A DNA stretch of 64,000 bases. Source: JAEUJM01 sp041908445. Its GTDB lineage: Bacteria > Actinomycetota > Acidimicrobiia > Acidimicrobiales > DATDAH01. The stretch is taken from NCBI GenBank assembly GCA_041908445.1, contig JAYRFK010000110.1:8458-72457 (forward strand). The letters are read 5' to 3'. Each line of letters begins with the position of its first letter. Within the stretch, counting starts at the first letter, position 1. The position numbers and the translations under genes were made by a program. Below, one piece after another: positions 25,258-34,050 of this stretch. The notes under the pieces are model-generated. The model made no database searches. It had not been told where the DNA came from and saw only the letters and a list, made by a program, of their open reading frames with translations.

Positions 25258-25296
25258 ATGCCCGGTCACCCGACCTCCGCCATCATCATTCGCTAG
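25258..25296 (+). CDS. Isoleucine leader peptide of the leuB-ilvE-cimA attenuator
   Basis: Twelve codons reading MPGHPTSAIIIR, with three consecutive isoleucine codons ATC ATC ATT just before the end, followed by two hairpins of which the second has a U-rich tail. It lies 142 bases before leuB and heads an operon with ilvE and cimA, so isoleucine is the fitting signal. Its order of residues (His, Thr-Ser, then the control triplet) parallels the leucine leader HLTSDLLL at 11105-11155, suggesting common origin with a change of control codons. Confidence 0.8.
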   Translation: MPGHPTSAIIIR

Positions 25297-25321
25297 CGCA
25301 CGCCGGCCCTCCGGCGTGCGC
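25296..25321 (+). promoter_or_regulatory. First hairpin of the isoleucine attenuator
   Basis: GCGCACGCCGG (25296-25306) and CCGGCGTGCGC (25311-25321) form a perfect 11-base stem with loop CCCT. The stem begins in the leader stop codon, so ribosome position would govern it. Confidence 0.6.
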
Positions 25322-25326
25322 CCCCG

Positions 25327-25360
25327 ACCGTCCACCCAGGTGGGCGGTTTCTTCGTTTTC
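25327..25360 (+). terminator. Intrinsic terminator of the isoleucine attenuator
   Basis: ACCGTCCA (25327-25334) pairs with TGGGCGGT (25341-25348) with one G-U pair and loop CCCAGG, followed by TTCTTCGTTTTC. The tail resembles that of the leuA terminator. Confidence 0.7.
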
Positions 25361-25437
25361 GCACGTCGCACCCCACGACCCACCGCACGAACCCGCCGAC
25401 CGGCACGGCCGGCCCTCACGCAACGGGAGCACCCTGC

Positions 25438-26424
25438 ATGACCACCACCCACCGCATCGGCGTCGTCGGCGGCGACGGCATCGGCCCCGAGGTCACGGCC
25501 GAGGCCCTCAAGGTCGTCGCGGCCACCGGCGTGGCGCTCGAGACCGTCGACTACGACCTCGGCGGCGCCCGCTACCTGCGCGACGGCGTGGTCCTGCCCG
25601 ACGAGGTCGTCGACGAGTGGCGGGGCCTCGACGCCCTGCTCGTCGGCGCGGTGGGCACCCCCGAGGTGCCGCCCGGCGTGATCGAGCGCGGCCTGCTGCT
25701 CAAGATGCGCTTCGACCTCGACCTCTACGTCAACCTGCGGCCGTTCCTGCTCCCGGAGAAGGGCGTCGACTTCCTCGTCGTCCGCGAGAACACCGAGGGG
25801 AGCTACGCCGGCGAGGGCGGGTCCCTCCGCAAGGGCACGCCCCACGAGGTGGCCACCCAGGGCTCGGTCAACACCCGCATGGGCGTCGAGCGCTGCGTGC
25901 GCTTCGCCTTCGACCTGGCCAACGGCCGGCCGGCCCAGCACCTCACCCTCGTCCACAAGACGAACGTGCTCACCTTCGCCGGCGACCTGTGGCAGCGCAC
26001 GTTCGACGAGGTGGCCCCCGAGTTCCCCGACGTGGCCACGGCCTACAACCACGTCGACGCCGCCTGCATCTACTTCGTCGAGGACCCGCAGCGCTACGAC
26101 GTCATCGTCACCGACAACCTCTTCGGCGACATCCTCACCGATCTCGGCGGCGCCATCTCGGGCGGCATCGGCTTCGCCGCCTCCGCCAACCTCAACCCCG
26201 ACCGCACCGGCCCTTCGATGTTCGAGCCGGTGCACGGGTCGGCGCCCGACATCGCCGGGAAGGGGACCGCCAACCCCACCGCCGCAGTCCTCTCGGCTGC
26301 GATGATGCTGGAGTTCCTGGGCGAGGCGGACGCCGCCGCCCGTGTCCGCAAGGCGTGCGCCGACCCGTCGGCGCTGACCGGTTCGACCAGTGCGATCGGT
26401 GACGCGATCGCAGAAAGGGTGTAG
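25438..26424 (+). CDS. leuB: 3-isopropylmalate dehydrogenase LeuB
   Basis: NAD-dependent beta-decarboxylating dehydrogenase, third enzyme of leucine synthesis. The 328-residue product shows GVVGGDGIGPEVTAEAL, LKMRFDLDLYVNLRP, VVRENTEGSYAGEGG with the catalytic region, LVHKTNVL, the metal-binding VIVTDNLFGDILTDLGGAISGG (here in part: TDNLFGDILTDLGG), and FEPVHGSAPDIAGKGTANP. The short length and VGTP segment fit the actinobacterial LeuB. Beside ilvE and cimA and behind an isoleucine leader, it probably also oxidises methylmalate in the citramalate route. Start ATG 25438. Confidence 0.92.
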   Translation: MTTTHRIGVVGGDGIGPEVTAEALKVVAATGVALETVDYDLGGARYLRDGVVLPDEVVDEWRGLDALLVGAVGTPEVPPGVIERGLLLKMRFDLDLYVNLRPFLLPEKGVDFLVVRENTEGSYAGEGGSLRKGTPHEVATQGSVNTRMGVERCVRFAFDLANGRPAQHLTLVHKTNVLTFAGDLWQRTFDEVAPEFPDVATAYNHVDAACIYFVEDPQRYDVIVTDNLFGDILTDLGGAISGGIGFAASANLNPDRTGPSMFEPVHGSAPDIAGKGTANPTAAVLSAAMMLEFLGEADAAARVRKACADPSALTGSTSAIGDAIAERV

Positions 26425-26430
26425 GGGAAG

Positions 26431-27351
26431 ATGCCGATCGACAAGGTCGAGAAGATCTGGATGGACGGGGAGCTCGTCGACTGGGACGACGCCAACGTGC
26501 ACATCCTCACGCACACGCTGCACTACGGCTGCGGCGTGTTCGAGGGCATCCGGGCCTACAACACGAGCCGCGGCGCGGCCGTGTTCCGCCTGCGGGACCA
26601 CATCGAGCGCCTGTTCAACAGCGCCAAGATCTTCATGATCGACATCCCGTACACCGTGGACGAGCTCTGCGACGCCACCCGGGAGCTCGTGCGGGTCAAC
26701 GCCCTCGAGTCCTGCTACATCCGCCCCATCGCCTACCTCGGCTACGGCGAGATGGGCCTCAACCCGCTGCCGTGCCCGGTGAACGTGTCGATCGCGGCGT
26801 GGCCGTGGGGCACCTACCTCGGCGACGAGGGCCTCAAGAACGGGGTGCGCATGAAGGTGAGCTCGTGGAAGCGCCACGACCCCAACAGCCTCCCGCCGGC
26901 GGCCAAGGGCACGGGCATGTACATCAACTCGTCGATGGCCAAGGTGGAGGCCCTCAAGGCGGGCTACGACGAGGCCATCCTGCTCTCGCCGAACGGCCAC
27001 GTGAGCGAGTGCACCGGCGAGAACATCTTCATGGTCCGCGACGGCGCCATCATCACCCCGCCGGTGTCGGCCGGCGCCCTCGAGGGCATCACCCAGGACT
27101 CGGTGCGCACCATCGCCGCCGACCTCGGCATCGACTACCACGTGCAGCACCTGCTGCGCAGCGACCTGTACACGGCCCACGAGGCCTTCCTCTCGGGCAC
27201 CGCCGCCGAGGTGGTCCCGATCCGCTCGGTGGACGACCGCGACCTGGGCGAGCCCGGCCCCGTCACCAAGGCGATCCAGGAGCACTACTTCGCCGCCGTG
27301 CGCGGTGAGAACGACCGGTACAAGGACTGGCTCGACCATGTCAACGAATAG
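26431..27351 (+). CDS. ilvE: Branched-chain amino acid aminotransferase IlvE
   Basis: Fold-type IV PLP enzyme that makes leucine, isoleucine and valine from their keto acids. The 306-residue product has KIWMDGELVDWDDANVHILT, HTLHYGCGVFEGIRAY, RLRDHIERLFNSAKIF, the PLP lysine in PPAAKGTGMYINSSMAK, and VSECTGENIFMVRDG. It resembles the E. coli IlvE type rather than the longer mycobacterial one. GGGGAAG stands just before ATG 26431, six bases after leuB. The final 14 bases overlap the start of cimA, indicating one operon. Confidence 0.93.
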   Translation: MPIDKVEKIWMDGELVDWDDANVHILTHTLHYGCGVFEGIRAYNTSRGAAVFRLRDHIERLFNSAKIFMIDIPYTVDELCDATRELVRVNALESCYIRPIAYLGYGEMGLNPLPCPVNVSIAAWPWGTYLGDEGLKNGVRMKVSSWKRHDPNSLPPAAKGTGMYINSSMAKVEALKAGYDEAILLSPNGHVSECTGENIFMVRDGAIITPPVSAGALEGITQDSVRTIAADLGIDYHVQHLLRSDLYTAHEAFLSGTAAEVVPIRSVDDRDLGEPGPVTKAIQEHYFAAVRGENDRYKDWLDHVNE

Positions 27352-28957
27352 CCCCACCGGGGGCCTGCCCGCGCACGTCGACATCTACGACACGACCCTC
27401 CGGGACGGGAGCCAGCTCGAGGGCATCTCGCTGACCGTCGACGACAAGCTGCGCATCGCCGAGCAGCTCGACTACCTCGGCGTCCACTTCATCGAGGGGG
27501 GCTGGCCGGGCGCGAACCCCAAGGACGACGAGTTCTTCCAGCGGGCGCCGACCGAGCTCGACCTCGAGTTCTCCACCCTCGTGGCCTTCGGCTCCACCCG
27601 CCGGGTGAAGGGCAAGGTCGACGACGACCCCACGCTGGCCAACCTCGTGAAGGCCAACACCTCGGCGGTCTGCATCGTCGGCAAGTGCTGGGACTACCAC
27701 GTCACCGAGGCGCTGCGGACGTCCCTCGACGAGGGCGTGGCCATGGTGGCCGACTCCGTCGAGTTCCTCGTGAACGCCGGCCTGCGGGTGTTCTTCGACG
27801 CCGAGCACTTCTTCGACGGCTACAAGCGCAACCCCGAGTTCAGCCTCCGCGTCGTCGAGGCCGCGGCCATGGCCGGCGCCGAGAGCGTGGTGCTCTGCGA
27901 CACCAACGGCGGGTCGCTGCCGTTCGAGGTCGAGGTGATCGTGGCCGACGTCGTCCGCCACCTCGACACCCCGGTGGGCGTGCACCTGCACGACGACACC
28001 GGGTGCGGCGTGGCCAACGCCCTCGCCGGCGTGCGGGGCGGCGCCACCCAGGTGCAGGGGACGATCAACGGCTACGGCGAGCGCACCGGCAACTGCAACC
28101 TGTCGACGATCATCCCCAACCTCAGCCTGAAGATGGGCGTGGACACCATCCCCGCCGATCGTCTCGAGCGGCTCACCACCGTCTCGCACCACGTGGCCGA
28201 GCTGGTCAACATCTCGCCCGACCCCCAGCAGCCCTACGTGGGCTCGTCGGCGTTCGCCCACAAGGCGGGCCTGCACGTGAGCGCCATCGCCCGGCGCTCC
28301 GACGCCTACGAGCACATCCAGCCCGACGCGGTCGGCAACGGCACCCGCTTCGTGGTGTCGGAGATGGCCGGCAAGTCCACCCTCGACCTCAAGGCCAAGG
28401 AGATCGGCCTCGAGATGGACGGCAAGGAGCTGTCCGAGGTCGTCGAGCGGCTCAAGACCCTCGAGCACGAGGGCTTCCACTTCGAGGCCGCGGACGGCTC
28501 GCTCGAGCTGCTCATGCGGGATGCGACCGGCTGGGAGCAGCCCTTCTTCGAGCTCGAGTCCTTCCGGGTCACCGTCGAGCACCGGGCGCCGTCGTCGGGC
28601 AGCACGGGCCAGGCCGGCGCCGAGGTGGTCACCGAGGCGACGGTCAAGGTGAAGTTCGACGGCCAGCGCGTCATCGAGACCGCCGAGGGCAACGGCCCCG
28701 TCAACGCCCTCGACCAGGCCCTGCGCAAGGCCATCGGCCAGGCCTTCCCGGCCCTCGGCTCCGTGCACCTCACCGACTTCAAGGTGCGGGTGCTCGACAC
28801 GGGCAAGGGCACCGGGGCGGTCACCCGGGTGCTCATCGACTCGACCGACGGCGACCGCACCTGGTCGACCATCGGTGTCTCCGAGAACGTCATCGAGGCG
28901 TCCTGGCAGGCGCTGGCCGACTCGGTCATCTTCGGCCTGCTCAAGGCCCCGGCCTAG
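27338..28957 (+). CDS. cimA: (R)-citramalate synthase CimA
   Basis: Condenses pyruvate with acetyl-CoA to citramalate, the entry to the threonine-independent isoleucine route. The 539-residue product belongs to the TIGR00977-like branch of LeuA homologues: IYDTTLRDGSQLEGISLTVD, HFIEGGWPGANPKDDEFF (a hallmark that differs from LeuA), LCDTNGGSLP, GVHLHDDTGCGVANAL, NGYGERTGNCNLSTIIPN, and AHKAGLHVSAIAR, followed by the C-terminal regulatory domain. The start ATG 27338 overlaps ilvE by 14 bases. The isoleucine leader ahead of the operon agrees with this function better than with a second LeuA. Confidence 0.9.
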   Translation: MSTNSPTGGLPAHVDIYDTTLRDGSQLEGISLTVDDKLRIAEQLDYLGVHFIEGGWPGANPKDDEFFQRAPTELDLEFSTLVAFGSTRRVKGKVDDDPTLANLVKANTSAVCIVGKCWDYHVTEALRTSLDEGVAMVADSVEFLVNAGLRVFFDAEHFFDGYKRNPEFSLRVVEAAAMAGAESVVLCDTNGGSLPFEVEVIVADVVRHLDTPVGVHLHDDTGCGVANALAGVRGGATQVQGTINGYGERTGNCNLSTIIPNLSLKMGVDTIPADRLERLTTVSHHVAELVNISPDPQQPYVGSSAFAHKAGLHVSAIARRSDAYEHIQPDAVGNGTRFVVSEMAGKSTLDLKAKEIGLEMDGKELSEVVERLKTLEHEGFHFEAADGSLELLMRDATGWEQPFFELESFRVTVEHRAPSSGSTGQAGAEVVTEATVKVKFDGQRVIETAEGNGPVNALDQALRKAIGQAFPALGSVHLTDFKVRVLDTGKGTGAVTRVLIDSTDGDRTWSTIGVSENVIEASWQALADSVIFGLLKAPA

Positions 28958-28968
28958 GATCGCCCCCG

Positions 28969-29484
28969 ATGTCCGCGCCCCAGTACGTCCCCAAGAGCGC
29001 CCGCCCGGGGAACCGGGTGTACGAGTCGCCGCCGTGGCAGCACGACCCCTGGGTCGCCCACCCGGCCGGCAACCTCGACGAGGGCCAGCCACGGGGCCAC
29101 TTCTACGGCAACCAGGGCCCGGACCAGGGCTACGTGCTGCTGCTGGCGGAGCGCTTCGAGCCCCACCTGACCGGCGGTGAGGTGCTCGACGACGTGAAGG
29201 CCGGCGTCGTCGGCGTCGCCCTCAAGCGCGGCTCGCTGTTCGGCCGGGCGCCGGTCGCGCACGACCTGACCATCGCCTACACCATCTTCGGCTTCCTCGA
29301 CGAGTCGCCCGACCCGGCGCTCGTCGACCTGCGCAAGGAGCTGTTCGGCTCGGCCGCCGTGCACTATGCGGAGCGCCGCACCATCGTCGACCTCGTCCCC
29401 GAGGCGACCCTGCGCATGACCCCGACGCAGGTCGCCGAGGCCTACGCGGCCGACTGGCGGCGCCTGCTCGGCCTCACGGGCTGA
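28969..29484 (+). CDS. Uncharacterised protein after cimA
   Basis: A 171-residue soluble protein I do not recognise. It begins MSAPQYVPKSARPGNRVYE and has a Pro/Trp-rich N-terminus, the segment GNQGPDQGYVLLLAERFEP, then a mostly helical C-terminal half with ALKRGSLFGRAPVAHDLTIA and AYAADWRRLLGLTG. Good codon use and position 11 bases past cimA argue that it is real and part of the isoleucine operon. No signal peptide or membrane segment. Possible link to branched-chain metabolism rests on position only. Confidence 0.7.
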   Translation: MSAPQYVPKSARPGNRVYESPPWQHDPWVAHPAGNLDEGQPRGHFYGNQGPDQGYVLLLAERFEPHLTGGEVLDDVKAGVVGVALKRGSLFGRAPVAHDLTIAYTIFGFLDESPDPALVDLRKELFGSAAVHYAERRTIVDLVPEATLRMTPTQVAEAYAADWRRLLGLTG

Positions 29485-29539
29485 CCCGGCCCGTCCGGCT
29501 CCTCCGACCGACTCCGCAGCGCCGGCCGCGGCGCGTGGA

Positions 29540-30522
29540 ATGCTGGGGGCGATGTTCGTCGACGCCGCCCTCTACCGCAACGGCGTGCGCGATCCCGAGC
29601 CGTTCGACGTCAGTCGGAGGTTCCACACGCCGCCGGACCCGAAGACGTTCCTCTGGGTGGGGCTCTACGAGCCGACCGAGCAGGAGTTCTCGGCGGTCCG
29701 CCAGGAGTTCAACCTCCACCCGCTCGCCGTCGAGGACGCGATCAAGGCCCACCAGCGGCCCAAGCTCGAGTTCTTCGAGGACAGCGCCTTCATGGTGCTG
29801 CGCACCGCCCGCTACCTCGAGGACACCGAGACGGTCGAGTTCGGTGAGCTCCAGGTCTTCTTCGGCCGGGGCTTCATCGTCACGGTCCGCCACGGTGCCG
29901 CTGCGCCGCTGAACGCCGTCCGCCTCGAGCTCGAGACCGACCCCGAGCGCCTGTCGTGCGGACCCGCCGCCGTGCTGCACGCCATCGTCGACCACGTGGT
30001 CGACGGCTACCAGCCGGTGCTGCTGGGCATCGAGGACGACATCGGCGAGGTGGAGGAGGAGGTCTTCTCCCCGAGCAACCACAACCCGGTCGAGCGGATC
30101 TACTACCTCAAGCGCGAGGTGCTCGGGATGATCAAGGCCACGAGCTCGCTGCAGCAGCCGCTCGAGCGCCTGTCCGCGCTGCACGACATCGAGTACCTGC
30201 ACGACGACATCGCCCACTACTTCCGCGACGTGCTCGACCACCTGCTGCGGGTCGAGGAGCAGGTGGGTGCCTTCAACGAGATGCTCACCAGCATCCTCGA
30301 GGCCAACCTGACGCGGGTCAGCATCCGCCAGAACGAGGACATGAAGAAGATGGCGGCGTGGGCCGCCATCGGCATCGTGCCCACGGCCCTGGCGGGCGTG
30401 TACGGCATGAACTTCCGCCACATGCCCGAGCTGCAGTGGCGCTTCGGCTACCCGATGGCGATCCTCACGATCGTTGTGGTCTGCTTGCTCCTCTACCGGA
30501 ACTTCAAGCGAGTGGGGTGGTT

Positions 30523-30526
<4 letters not shown>
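29540..30526 (+). CDS. corA: CorA-family magnesium/divalent cation transporter
   Basis: Pentameric inner-membrane channel for Mg2+ (or Co2+/Ni2+). The 328-residue product has the large N-terminal cytoplasmic domain (HPLAVEDAIKAHQRPKLEFF), a long stalk helix (VGAFNEMLTSILEANLTRVS, QNEDMKKMAAW) and two C-terminal membrane helices with the selectivity motif GMN in AGVYGMNFRHMPEL, ending in a basic tail RNFKRVGWL. Start ATG 29540; an in-frame ATG at 29552 with GGGGG closely upstream is equally possible. Its stop overlaps the start of the next gene by four bases. Confidence 0.92.
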
Positions 30527-31275
<749 letters not shown>

Positions 31276-31338
31276 GCGCGCTCGACCGGCGCCGCCGGCG
31301 TCGGTCCACCGTCACAGGGGGCCGGTAGCCTCGGAGAA

Positions 31339-32685
31339 GTGACCCCCCGAGTGCCCCGTGTCCGCTTCGCGCCCGCGCCCACCGGCTCGCTGCACGTCGG
31401 CAGCGCCCGTTCGGCGCTGTTCAACTGGCTCTACGCCCGGGCGGTCGGCGGCACCATGGTCCTGCGCATCGAGGACACCGACACCGAGCGCAACAAGCCC
31501 GAGCTCATCGAGGGCATCCTGCGCTCGCTCGAGTGGCTGGGCATCGACTGGGACGAGGGGCCGATCCACCAGTCCGACCGCTTCGAGCTGTACCGGGAGG
31601 CCGCCGGCCGTCTCCTCGCCGAGGGTCGGGCCTACCTCGTCGACGCCGACGACCAGCAGGTCGAGGGCGACCAGCTCACCGCCGGCCTGGCCGTGCGGTT
31701 CCGGGTGCCCGACGAGGGCGCCATCGAGTTCGACGACGTCATCCGGGGCCACGTCCGCTTCGAGAACGAGAACGTCGAGGACCCGGTCATTTGGCGCTCG
31801 AACGGCACCCCCACGTTCCTCATCGCCAACGCGGTGGACGATGTCGACCTCGACATCACCCACGTGATCCGCGGCGAGGACCTGCTGTCGTCCACCCCGA
31901 AGGTCATCCACCTGCGGGTCGCGCTCGGCCACACCGAGCTGCCCGTCTACGCGCACCTGCCCCTGCTGGTGAACGCGCAGCGCCAGAAGCTCTCGAAGCG
32001 CCGTGACGACGTCGCCCTCTGGGACTACCGCGACAAGGGCTACCTGCCCGAGGCCATGGCCAACTACCTGGCCCTGCTGGGCTGGGGCCCGCCCGACGGG
32101 GTCGAGGTGCGGCCGATGGGCGAGATCATCGAGCGCTTCCGCCTCGAGGACATCACGAAGTCCGCGGCGTTCTTCGACCTGAAGAAGCTCGACCACGTGA
32201 ACGGGGAGTGGATGCGGGGCCTGGCCGTGGAGGACTTCATCGGCCGCTGCGGGCCCACCCTCGCCGAGGGCCCCTGGAAGGCCGAAGACTTCGACCCGGC
32301 GGCCTTCGCCGAGCTCGCCCCGCTCGTGCAGGAGCGGGTCACCACCCTCGGCGACGTCCCCGACTACGTCGACTGGCTGTTCCTCGCCGAGGCCCCGATC
32401 GACGAGGCGTCGTGGGAGAAGGCCATGGTCAAGGGCCCCGACGCCGCCGGGATGCTCGACGACGCCATCGCCGCCTTCGCCGACGTCGAGTGGACCGCCG
32501 AGGCGCTCCACGCGTGCCTGCTGGGGCTCGGCGAGGCCCGGGGCCTCAAGCTGGGCAAGGCCCAGGCGCCCGTGCGGGTCTCGGTCACCGGCCGCACCGT
32601 GGGCCCGCCCCTGTTCGAGTCGCTCGTGGTGTTCGGCCGTGAGCGCACGCTCGAACGCCTGAGGGCGGCCCGCGCCCGGCTGTGA
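31339..32685 (+). CDS. gltX: Glutamyl-tRNA synthetase GltX
   Basis: Class I aminoacyl-tRNA synthetase that charges tRNA-Glu (and, if non-discriminating, tRNA-Gln). The 448-residue product has the HIGH-type motif in RFAPAPTGSLHVGSARSAL, the GluRS segment VLRIEDTDTERNKPE, HVIRGEDLLSSTPK, and the KMSKS counterpart KLSKRRDDVALWDYR, followed by a helical anticodon-binding domain. It is a little shorter than most GluRS because the zinc-like insertion is reduced. GTG start 31339. It sits just upstream of tRNA-Gln and tRNA-Glu; the YdcF gene overlaps its stop by four bases. Confidence 0.94.
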   Translation: MTPRVPRVRFAPAPTGSLHVGSARSALFNWLYARAVGGTMVLRIEDTDTERNKPELIEGILRSLEWLGIDWDEGPIHQSDRFELYREAAGRLLAEGRAYLVDADDQQVEGDQLTAGLAVRFRVPDEGAIEFDDVIRGHVRFENENVEDPVIWRSNGTPTFLIANAVDDVDLDITHVIRGEDLLSSTPKVIHLRVALGHTELPVYAHLPLLVNAQRQKLSKRRDDVALWDYRDKGYLPEAMANYLALLGWGPPDGVEVRPMGEIIERFRLEDITKSAAFFDLKKLDHVNGEWMRGLAVEDFIGRCGPTLAEGPWKAEDFDPAAFAELAPLVQERVTTLGDVPDYVDWLFLAEAPIDEASWEKAMVKGPDAAGMLDDAIAAFADVEWTAEALHACLLGLGEARGLKLGKAQAPVRVSVTGRTVGPPLFESLVVFGRERTLERLRAARARL

Positions 32686-33359
32686 GCCGGCGTTCCCAGC
32701 ACCGAGCACCGCGGTGGCTGCGGGTCACCGTCCGGGTGGTGGCGGCCGTCGCCGCCCTGCTCGCCCTCTACCTCGTCGTCACCTTCGCCCAGGTCTGGTG
32801 GACGTCGCGCCAGGACGACGCCGTGGACGCCCAGGCCATCGTGGTGCTGGGCGCGGCGCAGTACGACGGCACCCCGTCGCCCGTCTTCCGGGCCCGGCTC
32901 GACCACGCCCTCGAGCTGTACGAGCAGGGTCTCGCCCCGACCATCGTGGTGACGGGTGGCAACCAGCCCGGCGACCGCTTCACCGAGGCGAGCGCCGGTG
33001 CGAACTACCTCCTGGCCCACGGCGTGCCCGAGCAGGACATCCGGCGGGAGGTCGACGCCCACAACTCGTGGGAGTCGCTGGCGGCGGTCGCCCGCATCCT
33101 CGACGACGAGGGGGTGGACGAGGTCATCCTCGTCTCCGACCCCTACCACTCCTTCCGGGTCGGCCAGATCGCCCGTGAGCTGGGCATGACCCCGCACCTC
33201 TCTCCCACCCGGACCAGCCCCGCCAGCAGCTTCAGCGAGCTCCGGTCGATGGTGCGCGAGACGATGGCGGTGTCCATCGGGCGCTTCGTCGGCTACCGCC
33301 GCCTCGTCCGCATCGACGACGAGGTGGGCCGCATCCGGGAGGGTGTGGGCCGCAACTGA
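32682..33359 (+). CDS. YdcF-family (DUF218) membrane protein
   Basis: A 225-residue protein with one N-terminal membrane helix (VTVRVVAAVAALLALYLVV, about residues 15-36) and an extracytoplasmic YdcF/DUF218 domain: QAIVVLGAAQYDGTPSPVF, LYEQGLAPTIVVTGG, LLAHGVPEQDIRRE, NSWESLAAVARIL and VILVSDPYHSFRVGQIA. Relatives such as ElyC/SanA affect cell-envelope integrity, but the activity is unknown. GTG start at 32682 overlaps the gltX stop (GTGA), so the pair is probably translated together. Confidence 0.85.
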   Translation: MSRRSQHRAPRWLRVTVRVVAAVAALLALYLVVTFAQVWWTSRQDDAVDAQAIVVLGAAQYDGTPSPVFRARLDHALELYEQGLAPTIVVTGGNQPGDRFTEASAGANYLLAHGVPEQDIRREVDAHNSWESLAAVARILDDEGVDEVILVSDPYHSFRVGQIARELGMTPHLSPTRTSPASSFSELRSMVRETMAVSIGRFVGYRRLVRIDDEVGRIREGVGRN

Positions 33360-33428
33360 CCCGCCGGGTGGGTCCGGGTTCCGGTTTCGGAATCCGGCGC
33401 AGGAGCCGCTAACCTCGGGGGTTCCCGT

Positions 33429-33500
33429 TCGGGGGTGGTGTAATCGGCAACACAACTGGTTCTGGTCCAGTTATTGGGGGTTCGAGTCCTCCCCCCCGAG
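33429..33500 (+). tRNA. tRNA-Gln, anticodon CTG
   Basis: A 72-base cloverleaf: acceptor TCGGGGG/CCCCCGA with discriminator G, anticodon arm ACTGG-TTCTGGT-CCAGT with CTG at 33462-33464, and T arm with GGTTCGAGTCC. CCA is not encoded. A possible -10 (TAACCT) lies at 33410-33415. Confidence 0.92.
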
Positions 33501-33515
33501 CTTGACAACTGATCT

Positions 33516-33588
33516 GGCCCCATCGTCTAGAGGCCTAGGACACCACCCTCTCAAGGTGGCGACACGGGTTCGAATCCCGTTGGGGCTG
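33516..33588 (+). tRNA. tRNA-Glu, anticodon CTC
   Basis: A 73-base cloverleaf: acceptor GGCCCCA/TGGGGCT (one G-U end pair) with discriminator G, anticodon arm CCACC-CTCTCAA-GGTGG with CTC at 33550-33552, and T arm ACGGG-TTCGAAT-CCCGT. It follows tRNA-Gln by 15 bases. Its 3' part is copied twice downstream. Confidence 0.93.
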
Positions 33589-33594
33589 CAACAT

Positions 33595-33626
33595 GAACGG
33601 ACCTGCGCTTCGGTGCGGGTCCGTTC
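33595..33626 (+). terminator. Terminator-like hairpin after tRNA-Glu
   Basis: GAACGGACC (33595-33603) pairs with GGTCCGTTC (33618-33626); the inner bases extend the stem to a TTCG tetraloop. It starts seven bases after the tRNA. Confidence 0.75.
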
Positions 33627-33657
33627 CGCGTCCCGCCGGAGCAGCGGCTTCGCCGCT

Positions 33658-33714
33658 GGACACCACGCCCGTCTGATGGTGGCGACACGGGTTCGAATCC
33701 CGTTGGGGCTGCAA
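33658..33714 (+). repeat. Partial tRNA-Glu copy 1 (3' part)
   Basis: Matches the tRNA-Glu from GGACACCAC in the variable D/anticodon side, differs in the anticodon loop, and is identical for 37 bases from GGTGGCGAC (33678) through the T arm, acceptor 3' strand and GCAA. The 5' acceptor strand and D arm are missing, so it cannot be a working tRNA. It is followed at once by a hairpin with a TTCG loop (33718-33745). Confidence 0.88.
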
Positions 33715-33717
33715 CTA

Positions 33718-33745
33718 CGAAGACCCTGCTTCGGCAGGGTCTTCG
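33718..33745 (+). terminator. Hairpin after partial tRNA-Glu copy 1
   Basis: CGAAGACCCTGC (33718-33729) pairs perfectly with 33734-33745 around loop TTCG. Its sequence is unrelated to the hairpin after the full tRNA, though the geometry is the same. Confidence 0.75.
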
Positions 33746-33783
33746 TCGCGTCTGGGCCCGAGCCGTCGCCTGGCGGCGCCGGG

Positions 33784-33840
33784 GGACACCACGCTCGTCT
33801 GATGGTGGCGACACGGGTTCGAATCCCGTTGGGGCTGCAA
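33784..33840 (+). repeat. Partial tRNA-Glu copy 2 (3' part)
   Basis: Nearly identical to copy 1 (one change in the former anticodon loop) and identical to the tRNA-Glu from GGTGGCGAC (33804) to GCAA. Copy spacing is 123 and 126 bases. Followed by a hairpin with a GAAA loop. Confidence 0.88.
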
Positions 33841-34050
33841 GTGCGCTGACTTGCGGAAACGCAGGTCAGCGTCGCGTCCAGGGTCGGGTGGCGCACGTGT
33901 CGCTGGACCTGTCCGACGACGCCCGCCTCCGCGGACGGTCGACTGGCCGTAGCCCGGCCAGAACGCCAGGCGAGGACCAAGGGCGGCACGGCAGTGTCCC
34001 GCTCGAAGTCCCGCCGTGGAACCGCTCGCTCGATGCTGCCTCCCGCCGGA
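33841..34050 (+). other. Hairpin and non-coding stretch downstream of the tRNA-Glu copies
   Basis: CGCTGACTTGCG (33844-33855) and CGCAGGTCAGCG (33860-33871) form a 12-base stem with one G-U pair and loop GAAA. After it, up to the stop of the next gene at 34051, I see no gene, tRNA or clear repeat. Base composition here is less GC-rich than in the flanking genes. Confidence 0.6.

Noticed and set aside
27305..27337. Upstream start for cimA at 27305
   Set aside because: It would overlap ilvE by 47 bases with non-conserved residues; ATG 27338 gives the normal N-terminus.
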